From Hyphomicrobiales bacterium (lineage in GTDB: Bacteria > Pseudomonadota > Alphaproteobacteria > Rhizobiales > Phreatobacteraceae), in NCBI GenBank assembly GCA_017304475.1, contig JAFKKV010000010.1:124001-188000 (forward strand): DNA of 64,000 nt, written 5' to 3'. The notes under the pieces are model-generated. The model ran no database searches. It was given only the letters and a program-made list of their open reading frames with translations, and was not told the origin of the DNA. The translations under genes and the position numbers were made by a program. Positions 57,620-64,000 of the stretch are shown here, piece by piece (position 1 is the stretch's first letter; every line of letters starts with the position of its first letter).

Positions 57620-58411
57620 TTATTGCCGTGGCCGCTCCAGGAACCGGCGGACCCCGAGCTCCACATCCGATGTCCCCAGCATCCGTTCGAAATGCCCGGC
57701 CTCCACCGCCAGGCCTTCGTCGATGCTGAGATTGATGCCGCGGGTCACGCTGGCAAGACAGGCGGCGACAGCCCGGGGCGTGTGAGCCATGATGCGCTCG
57801 GCCAATGCGACGGCCGCCGGCAGCAGCTCGCCGGCCGGCGCGACATCGTTGACGAGGCCGATGCGGCGGGCCTCCTCGGCATCGATGGCCTCACCGGTCA
57901 GGATCATCTTCAGCGCCCGCTTGCGCCCGATCAGCCGCGGCAGCCTTTGCGAGCCGCCGAAGGGCGGCGCGAAACCCAGGCGAATTTCCGGCTTGGCGAA
58001 GCGGGCATGGTCCGCGGCAATCGCCAATGGGCAAGCCTCGGTGACCTCGCAGCCGCCGCCGAAGGCCAGGCCGTTGACCGCGGCGATGATCGGCTTGGGG
58101 AAAGCCTCAATCCGGCGCGTCAGCCCCTGCCCGCGCCGGACGAAATCGCGCATGACCCGCTCCACGCCGCCGTCGAGCCTGTCGCCGAGTTCGGCGATAT
58201 CGGCGCCCGCGCTGAAGGCCCGCTCGCCAGCGCCGGTCAGGATCACCGCCCGGATAGCGTCGTCGGCCTCGACGCGGTCGAGATGTTGCTGCAGGCGGTC
58301 GATCAACTGGGCATTCAGCGCATTGAGCTTGTCGGGACGATTGAGCGTGATCGTGGCGATCGGTCCCTGTGTGTCGATCAGCGCGCTATCGGTATGCAAG
58401 GTGGTCGGCAT
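57620..58411 (-). CDS. Enoyl-CoA hydratase/isomerase family protein
   Basis: 263-residue crotonase. The oxyanion-hole segments FSAGADIAELGD (about 67) and NGLAFGGGCEV (about 110) are intact. The two catalytic glutamates of hydratases are in place: one in GGGCE, the other in KPEIRLGFAPPFGGSQRLPR. It likely hydrates trans-2-enoyl-CoA in fatty-acid or other acyl-CoA breakdown. It is divergent from a LysR gene, which may regulate it. Confidence 0.9.
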   Translation of the reverse strand: MPTTLHTDSALIDTQGPIATITLNRPDKLNALNAQLIDRLQQHLDRVEADDAIRAVILTGAGERAFSAGADIAELGDRLDGGVERVMRDFVRRGQGLTRRIEAFPKPIIAAVNGLAFGGGCEVTEACPLAIAADHARFAKPEIRLGFAPPFGGSQRLPRLIGRKRALKMILTGEAIDAEEARRIGLVNDVAPAGELLPAAVALAERIMAHTPRAVAACLASVTRGINLSIDEGLAVEAGHFERMLGTSDVELGVRRFLERPRQ

Positions 58412-58536
58412 CGGCGTTCATCCTGTTGCGGCCCGGTCATCCTTTCGCCCTGGCGCTTGCTGGACAAACGACTAATCCTGCGCGAGCGTTGAACGTCTTT
58501 CATCCGGCTCGGAGGCCTGCGACAGGCGGAGCATCC

Positions 58537-59418
58537 ATGCGTCATCGCTTGCCCCCGCTGAACGCGCTGCGCCTGTTCGAGGCCTCGGCACGGCTGCTGA
58601 GCTTCAAGAACGCCGCCGAGGAATTGCTGGTCACGCCGAGCGCCGTCAGTCACGGCATCCAGGCGCTGGAGCAGTGGCTCGGCGCCCCGCTCTTCGCGCG
58701 CACCGCCCGCGGCATCGTCCTGACCGAAGCCGGCACCGGCTATTATCCCGCCGTGCAGCAGGCGCTCGCCCTCATTGCCAGGTCCAGCGACGAGATCGCG
58801 GCCAGGCATGGCCGGCGCCGCCTGACCATCAGCGCCGCGCCGTCTTTCGCCAGCCGCCTGCTCATGCCGCTGCTCGCCGGTTTTCGCGCGCAGCATCCCG
58901 AGATCGGCGTGGTGATCGACACCACGCGTGAACGGGCGGATTTCACCGACGGCGTCGATCTCGCGATCCGCATGGGACGTGGCGGCTGGCAGGGGGTCAC
59001 CGCCCAGGAACTGCTGCGCGAAAGCCTGGTGCCGGTCTGTTCGCCCGCGCTGGAGGCGCGCATTCGCGATGCCGCCGAGCTCGCCGACGTTCCGCTGATC
59101 CATGTCACCACGGTATCGGAGGACTGGGCCCATTGGGCCCGCGCCACCGGCCGCCGGCCGCCGGACCCGCAACAGGGCCTGCGTTTCGACACCGTGCTGA
59201 TGGCCTATGACGCGGCCGCCCGCGGCCTCGGCGTAGCCATCGGCCGGCGCCCGCTCGTCGATGCCGAGCTGGCCGTCGGCACCCTGGTCACGCTGTGGGA
59301 ACCGGCGGTCCCGGGCGATACCGGCTATTGGCTGGTATCGCCGGAAAACCGCGCCGACGACCCCGATATCGGCGCCTTCCGCGCCTGGATGGCCGCCAAT
59401 CCGATCGGGCTCGCGTGA
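58537..59418 (+). CDS. LysR-family regulator (GcvA-like)
   Basis: 293 residues. The winged helix-turn-helix (LNALRLFEASARLLSFKNAAEEL, then SAVSHGIQALEQWLGAPLFAR) is followed by the substrate-binding domain (LTISAAPSFASRLLMPLLAGF..., DGVDLAIRMGRGGW). The motif set resembles the GcvA/AmpR-like branch. It may control the divergent enoyl-CoA hydratase through the 125-base gap, though no operator was recognised. Its stop codon abuts the stop of the convergent aldo/keto reductase with no bases between. Confidence 0.92.
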   Translation: MRHRLPPLNALRLFEASARLLSFKNAAEELLVTPSAVSHGIQALEQWLGAPLFARTARGIVLTEAGTGYYPAVQQALALIARSSDEIAARHGRRRLTISAAPSFASRLLMPLLAGFRAQHPEIGVVIDTTRERADFTDGVDLAIRMGRGGWQGVTAQELLRESLVPVCSPALEARIRDAAELADVPLIHVTTVSEDWAHWARATGRRPPDPQQGLRFDTVLMAYDAAARGLGVAIGRRPLVDAELAVGTLVTLWEPAVPGDTGYWLVSPENRADDPDIGAFRAWMAANPIGLA

Positions 59419-60429
59419 TCAGCCGCTGCGCGGCACGCGTCCCTCGAGCGGATAGGCCGGGTCGGTATAACCAGGGGTCGACGGGTGCCCTGCCGGCACC
59501 AGCCGGTTGACCAGGTCCTCGTCGGCCTTGGTGAAGCTGTAGCCGGGCGCGCCGAGATAGTCCTCGAACTGGGCCAGCGTGCGCGGCCCGGCAATGGCCG
59601 CCGTGACGAAGCGGTTGTTGAGCACCCAGGCGGTGGCGAACTGGCCGGGCGTGATGCCGCGCTTCTCGGCATGGGTCTTCAGCTTCTGGGCGATGACCAG
59701 CGATTCCTTGCGCCACTCGGTCTGCAGCATGCGGGCATCCGAGCGGCCGGCCCGCGAGCCTTCCGGCGGCGGCGCCTTGGGATCGTATTTGCCGCTCAGG
59801 ATGCCGCGCGCCAGCGGCGAATAAGGCACCACGCCGAGGCCGTAGAAGCCGCAGGCCGGCAGGTGCTCGACCTCGGGCATGCGGTTCATGGCGTTGTAAT
59901 AGGGCTGGCTCACCACCGGCCGGTCGATGCCCAGCCGGTCGGCGAGATTGCAGATCTCGGCGATCCGCCAGGAGCGGTGATTGGACACGCCATAGTGGCG
60001 GATCTTGCCCTGCCGGACCAGGTCGCCCAGCGCCCGCACGGTCTCGTCGAGCGGCGTCGTGTGGTCTTCCTTGTGAATGTAATAGATGTCGATGACATCG
60101 GTGCCGAGCCGCTTCAGGCTCGCCTCGACCGCCTGGAACATGTGCAGGCGCGACAGGCCACGATCATTGGCGCCGGGACCCGTGGGATTGCCGAGCTTGG
60201 TCGCCAGCACCCAGCTGTCCCGATCCTTCTTGATGGCGCGGCCGGTGATCTCCTCCGAGCGCCCCTCGGTATAGACATTGGCGGTGTCGATGAAATTGAC
60301 CCCGGCGTCCTTGGCCCGGCCGATGATCTGGACGGCGTCCTTCTCCTCGGTCGGCCCGCCGAACATCATGGTGCCCAGGCAGATCGACGAAACTTTCAGG
60401 CCGGAACGGCCGAGATTGCGGGTGTCCAT
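59419..60429 (-). CDS. Aldo/keto reductase
   Basis: 336-residue NADPH-dependent AKR barrel. The catalytic tetrad is Asp in NFIDTANVY, Tyr in NVYTEGRSEE, Lys in LATKLGNP and His in DIYYIHKED. The NADPH phosphate loop is near the C-terminus (AIAGPRTLAQFEDYLGA). The aldehyde or ketone substrate is unknown. AGGAAC precedes the ATG; the longer frame reads through the heptamer repeats upstream and is not coding. Confidence 0.93.
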   Translation of the reverse strand: MDTRNLGRSGLKVSSICLGTMMFGGPTEEKDAVQIIGRAKDAGVNFIDTANVYTEGRSEEITGRAIKKDRDSWVLATKLGNPTGPGANDRGLSRLHMFQAVEASLKRLGTDVIDIYYIHKEDHTTPLDETVRALGDLVRQGKIRHYGVSNHRSWRIAEICNLADRLGIDRPVVSQPYYNAMNRMPEVEHLPACGFYGLGVVPYSPLARGILSGKYDPKAPPPEGSRAGRSDARMLQTEWRKESLVIAQKLKTHAEKRGITPGQFATAWVLNNRFVTAAIAGPRTLAQFEDYLGAPGYSFTKADEDLVNRLVPAGHPSTPGYTDPAYPLEGRVPRSG

Positions 60430-60451
60430 GGGAGGTTCCTGGCTGGGCTGA

Positions 60452-60486
60452 TGGCGAGTGGCGAATGGCGAATGGCGAATGGCGAA
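60452..60486. repeat. Heptamer tandem repeat upstream of the aldo/keto reductase
   Basis: Five tandem copies of TGGCGAA (the first reads TGGCGAG) lie just before the aldo/keto reductase start. A related ACTCGCC/ATTCCCC pattern recurs at about 60773-60795 beside the GGDEF-EAL gene end. The array may vary in copy number by slippage. Confidence 0.8.
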
Positions 60487-60514
60487 TAGGGATGCAGCGA
60501 GACACACGGTGCTC

Positions 60515-60699
60515 AACCCTCTCCCAGAGGGAGAGGGTGGCAGCGTCAGCTGCCGGGTGAGGGGCGTGAGCGTCGAGAATGATGGCGAAGATCGACGCGT
60601 ATTTCAGAGACGGAGCCTATGGCGTGGCGTCGCATCCGGCAATGGACAACCCCTCACCCGGCGCCTGACGGCGCCACCCTCTCCCTCTGGGAGAGGGTT
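60515..60699. repeat. Palindromic intergenic element, copy C (shorter arms)
   Basis: Two 50-base arms (60515-60564 and 60650-60699) are inverted copies of each other. Each folds as CCCTCTCCC/GGGAGAGGG plus a second six-bp stem with loop GTCA. The four differences between arms all fall in that second stem and preserve pairing (GGCAGC/GCTGCC against GGCGCC/GGCGCC). The 85-base centre is unlike copies A and B. The 367-base gap it occupies has no gene. Confidence 0.88.
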
Positions 60700-60796
60700 G
60701 ATTTTACTGTGCTTTTGACGAGGTCAGGTCGAACGACGTCTTGGCAAGCGAGAAGTGCGCGACGAGCATGCCCCACTCGCCATTCCCCACTCGCCC

Positions 60797-63769
60797 TTAC
60801 GCCGCCTGCGCGGTCGCATCCTTCAACAGCCGCGTCGCCTGCTCGGCGGTCATCGGCTCGCCGAAGGCATAGCCTTGCGCGAAGTCGCAGCCGAGCTGGT
60901 AGAGCTCGACGGCATCGGCGTCGACCTCCGCGCCTTCGGCCACCACGTCCATGCCGAGGTCGTGGCCGAGCGCGATGATCGAGCGCAGCATGACCGGCCG
61001 GATGCCGCGGCCGTCGGCACGCACGAAGCTCTTGTCGATCTTGATCGTGTCGAACGGGAAGCGCTGCAGGTAGGACAGCGAGGAATAGCCGGTGCCGAAA
61101 TCGTCGAGCGACAGGCCGGCGCCGAGATCGCGGATGCGTTGCAGGATCTGCGCGGCATATTCCGGATTTTCCATGACCAGGCTCTCGGTCAGTTCGAGCT
61201 TGAGCGAGCCGCGCGCGACCGGCGCACGGGCGAGCACGCCCTTGACGTCCTGCAGGAGGTCATGGCGCAGCAATTGCCGGCTCGACACATTGACCGCGGC
61301 GAACAGCGGCGGGTCGAGCGGCATCAATTGCTGCCACTGGAACAATTGCCGCGCCGTGCGGTCGAGCACGAACAGGCCGAGCTCGACGATCAGGCCGGTC
61401 TCCTCGGCAATGGCGATGAATTCGCCCGGCGGCAGGCGGCCGAGGCGCGGATGATCCCAGCGCACCAGCGCCTCGAAACCGGCGAGCGTACGATCGGCGA
61501 GCCGCACCACCGGCTGATAGACGATGGCGATCTCGGAACGCTCCAGCGCCCGGCGCAGGTCGCTTTCCAGCGCCAGACGGTCGGTCTTCTGGGCGCGCAG
61601 CGCCGGCTTGAACACCTCGATCCGGTCGCCGCCGAGCCGCTTGCCGTGATAGGCGGCGAGCTCGGCATCCTTCAGCAGGTCCTCGCGGCCGCGCTGGGTG
61701 CCGTCGGCCAGCGCGATGCCGAGCGAGCCGGTCAGGAAGATCTCGCGGTCGCCGAAGGCGATCGGCGCGCGCAGCGTCCGGCGAATGGTCTCGGCGAAAG
61801 CGGTGATCCGCTCCGGCGCCCGTTCCGACACCAGGATCATGCCGAACTGGTCGCCGTTGAGGCGGGCCAGCGTGTCCTGCGGTTTCAACAGCCGGGCGAG
61901 CCGGCGCGACACGGTGAGCAGGATGGAATCGCCGACCGCCATGCCGACGGAATCATTGACCTGCTTGAACCGGTCGATATCGAAGACCAGCACGGTCGGC
62001 CGGCGCTGGTCGTCGGTGCGCGACTGGGTCAGCGCGGCGTCCAGCCGGTCGAGGAACAGCTCGCGATTGGGCAGGCCGGTCAGGTTGTCGTGCACGGCAT
62101 CGTGCAGCAGGCGCTCTTCCGCCGTCTTGTATTCGGTGACGTCGGTCAGCGTGCCGACGAGGCGCACCACCTCGCCGTCGGAACCGACCACCGGCCGGGC
62201 GCGCAGCGCGAACCAGGCGAAATGGTTGTCGGCCGCGCGCATGCGGAACTCCTCGAACAGGCGCCCACGCCTGTGCTCGACCACCGTGTCGAGCGTCGCG
62301 CGCACCCGGTCGCGATCGCCGGGATGGATCGCCTCGACGAATTTGGTCGCGGCCCCTTCCAGGGCACCGCGCCTGAGGCCGAGATGCTGCTCGGCCTCCG
62401 GGCTGACCCAGATCCGGTTGGCGCTGACGTCCCAGTCGAAAATAATGTCGCCCGAGCCGGTCAGCGCCAGCGCCTTGCGCTCGCTGTCCGAGACCAGCGC
62501 CTGCGGCACGCCGCCGCCGGCAAAGGCGTGCTGCATCACGGTGAAGCCGATCAGCATGACCAGCAGCACCAGCGCGCCGAGCAGGGCGGGCGAGGCGATC
62601 TCGTTGTTGAGCCGGCCGGTGACCATCAGCAGCGCCGCGCCGCCCCAGATCATGAACAGGATCCAGGTCGGCACCAGGTTGATCGCCCGGTCGTAACGCA
62701 GGAAGGCCAGGTAGACGAGGATGACCGTGCCGAGAATGGTGACGATGCCGATGCCGAGCCGGGCGATGCCGGCGGCGATCGAGGGATCGAACCAGGCCAC
62801 GGTGACGAGCCCGCCGGCGAAGGCCAGCCAGATGGCGGTCAGCACGGTATAGCGCACATGCCATCGGTTGAGATCGAGATAGGCGAACAGGAAGATCATC
62901 AAGGTGGCGGAGAGGATCGCCTCCGCCGTCGCCCGCCAGAACCGGACCGCCTCCGGCCCTAGCTCCATCACCCTGGTCCAGAAACCGAAATCGAGCGCCA
63001 GCGTGCCGAGCACGGCCCAGGCGAGCAGGGCCGCCGCCGGGAACATCAGCGAGCCCTTGACCACGAACAGGATGGTCAGGAACAGCGCCAGCAGGCCGGC
63101 AATGCCGAGCACGATGCCGCGATAGAGCGTGAAGGAATTCTCGCGGTCCTTGAAGGCGTCCGGCTGCCAGAGCGTGATCTGCGGCAGCCGCGGGTCGCGC
63201 AGTTCCGCGACGAAGGTCACCGTGGTGCCCGGATCGAGCGTCACCAGGAAGACGTCCTGGTCGACCGCCGACTGGCGCTCGGGGCGGAACCCCTGGCTGG
63301 GGGTCAGGGCGACGATGCGCTGCGAGCCGAGATCCGGCCAGATCAGGCCGGAACGGATCAGCCGGTAATGCGGCACGACGATCAGCCGGTCGACCTGTTC
63401 GTCGGTGGCATTCGACAGCGCGAACACGGCCCAGCTCAGGCTGGACGTCGCCTGGGTCTGGCGGATCTCCATGCGGCGGGTGATGCCGTCGGCGCCCGGC
63501 GCGGTCGGCACGCTGACGCGGTCGCCCTCGCCTTGGACGAATTCGACGGCGCGGCCGAGATTGATCGCCGGACGGTCGAGCGTCACCGCCACCGGATCGA
63601 GCGCGAAAGCGGCGCGCGGGCCGACAGGCATCATCCCGGACACCAGGACAAGACAGACAAGGAGATGCTGGAAAACGGAACGAAGCGTGCGCACGGTCGC
63701 CGGAGCCAGGACGAAGGATTGAACGGGCGTCACGCCATGGGCCTCGCTTGTGGCGCCAATGCGGCGCAT
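60797..63769 (-). CDS. Membrane GGDEF-EAL protein with 7TM-DISM-like sensor; degenerate GGDEF
   Basis: 990 residues. A signal/anchor (about 32-57) precedes a periplasmic beta domain (about 58-212) of 7TMR-DISM type. About eight membrane helices (217-415), a PAS domain (about 430-546), GGDEF (about 552-720) and EAL (about 730-985) follow. The GGDEF site reads NGDQF (638-642) in place of GGDEF/GGEEF, so diguanylate cyclase activity is doubtful. The EAL site is complete: FEALVRW (E766), NVSSRQL, ELTES, DDFGTGYSSL (889-898), IDKSFV and EGAE. The likely activity is hydrolysis of c-di-GMP, tuned by the sensor and perhaps by GTP at the GGDEF fold. Start uncertain: the ribosome-binding site is weak. 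Confidence 0.92.
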   Translation of the reverse strand: MRRIGATSEAHGVTPVQSFVLAPATVRTLRSVFQHLLVCLVLVSGMMPVGPRAAFALDPVAVTLDRPAINLGRAVEFVQGEGDRVSVPTAPGADGITRRMEIRQTQATSSLSWAVFALSNATDEQVDRLIVVPHYRLIRSGLIWPDLGSQRIVALTPSQGFRPERQSAVDQDVFLVTLDPGTTVTFVAELRDPRLPQITLWQPDAFKDRENSFTLYRGIVLGIAGLLALFLTILFVVKGSLMFPAAALLAWAVLGTLALDFGFWTRVMELGPEAVRFWRATAEAILSATLMIFLFAYLDLNRWHVRYTVLTAIWLAFAGGLVTVAWFDPSIAAGIARLGIGIVTILGTVILVYLAFLRYDRAINLVPTWILFMIWGGAALLMVTGRLNNEIASPALLGALVLLVMLIGFTVMQHAFAGGGVPQALVSDSERKALALTGSGDIIFDWDVSANRIWVSPEAEQHLGLRRGALEGAATKFVEAIHPGDRDRVRATLDTVVEHRRGRLFEEFRMRAADNHFAWFALRARPVVGSDGEVVRLVGTLTDVTEYKTAEERLLHDAVHDNLTGLPNRELFLDRLDAALTQSRTDDQRRPTVLVFDIDRFKQVNDSVGMAVGDSILLTVSRRLARLLKPQDTLARLNGDQFGMILVSERAPERITAFAETIRRTLRAPIAFGDREIFLTGSLGIALADGTQRGREDLLKDAELAAYHGKRLGGDRIEVFKPALRAQKTDRLALESDLRRALERSEIAIVYQPVVRLADRTLAGFEALVRWDHPRLGRLPPGEFIAIAEETGLIVELGLFVLDRTARQLFQWQQLMPLDPPLFAAVNVSSRQLLRHDLLQDVKGVLARAPVARGSLKLELTESLVMENPEYAAQILQRIRDLGAGLSLDDFGTGYSSLSYLQRFPFDTIKIDKSFVRADGRGIRPVMLRSIIALGHDLGMDVVAEGAEVDADAVELYQLGCDFAQGYAFGEPMTAEQATRLLKDATAQAA

Positions 63770-63894
63770 GGCATTTGAGATGGCAAAGACTTAGCCGGGC
63801 TTATCGGGCCGAGGCAAGGTCGCCGGCCGAGATTGCGCCGCCTGAGCCGGGGATTGCAGGCGGGATCCCCGCCCGTCACCGGGCTGGACGGCGA

Positions 63895-64000
63895 TCAGCC
63901 CAGCGACTTGGCGAAGCTTGCGAAGGCCTCGTGCCGGATCGCGGTGCCGGCGCCCGGACGCTGCGGCCGCAGGAAGTCGCCGTCGACCACCGCGATCGGC
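63895..64000 (-). CDS. C-terminal fragment of an unidentified gene
   Basis: Only the last 35 or so codons are inside the window (minus strand, ending ...FASFAKSLG and TGA). The segment IAVVDGDFLRPQRPGAG resembles the tail of enolase-superfamily proteins (mandelate racemase/muconate-lactonising type, which often end with a DG...PGLG motif), but this is too short to be sure. Confidence 0.5.
   Translation of the reverse strand, partial: PIAVVDGDFLRPQRPGAGTAIRHEAFASFAKSLG

Noticed and set aside
60755..62962. Plus-strand frame of about 735 codons opposite the GGDEF-EAL gene
   Set aside because: The minus frame encodes recognisable PAS, GGDEF and EAL domains; the plus frame is a shadow.

Overview
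The window is a GC-rich bacterial chromosome segment, about two-thirds GC by eye, with almost every wobble base G or C. Gene content points to an alphaproteobacterium of the order Hyphomicrobiales (Rhizobiales). The evidence is an RpoH with a complete RpoH box downstream of an RluD-type pseudouridine synthase and a small DUF6476-like membrane protein, a serC-serA operon headed by a hairpin matching the alphaproteobacterial serC RNA motif, a pstSCAB operon with a Pho box, DUF3297, Omp25/Lom-like porins and a caspase-family protein typical of this group. I cannot name the genus from sequence alone. No complete insertion sequence, prophage, plasmid function or CRISPR array is visible.

Layout. 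1-3.3 kb: a HerA-like ATPase (3' end cut off) and an acyl-CoA ligase, both minus strand. 3.5-10.7 kb: tamA-tamB, followed seven bases later by an APH(3')-II-like phosphotransferase. 10.8-15.7 kb: a small exported protein, then an AcrA/AcrB-type RND efflux pair. 15.8-19.1 kb: an 1111-residue protein with an intact caspase domain and a second caspase fold whose His/Cys dyad is replaced by Leu/Ser. 19.3 kb: a strong terminator in the caspase leader, possibly ending a small RNA. 19.6-28.6 kb: threonine aldolase, then a surface-glycan locus (UDP-xylose synthase-like SDR, methyltransferase, GT2, sulfotransferase, and divergently two more glycosyltransferases, one a GT-A/GT-B fusion). 28.8-31.6 kb: flavin-dependent oxidoreductase, TetR regulator with a visible operator, and an exported protein. 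31.9 kb: tRNA-Glu. 32-37.7 kb: DUF6476-like protein, rluD, rpoH, a Pro/Ala-rich membrane protein and purA. 37.8-46.5 kb: a MuiA-like DUF4139 protein, pstB-pstA-pstC-pstS, a DMT transporter and a membrane protein. 46.7-51.5 kb: serC-serA and an ABC-F ATPase. 51.9-55.7 kb: two outer-membrane barrels and glmM. 55.8-64 kb: PAP2 phosphatase, DUF3297, an exported Gly/Arg/Trp-rich protein, enoyl-CoA hydratase, LysR regulator, aldo/keto reductase, a membrane GGDEF-EAL protein, and the tail of one more gene.

Themes. Much of the window concerns the envelope: outer-membrane assembly (TamAB), efflux, surface glycans, porins, aminosugar supply (GlmM), lipid phosphatase and phosphate uptake. The most unusual items are the tandem caspase/pseudocaspase protein; three intergenic palindromic elements, one of whose arms differ only by base-pair-compensating changes; the orphan terminator upstream of the caspase gene; a PstA enlarged by a periplasmic coiled coil; and an intact aph(3')-II-like gene embedded in the tamAB operon. 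Translation starts were refined from ribosome-binding sites and family N-termini. All assignments come from reading motifs; no database search was run.
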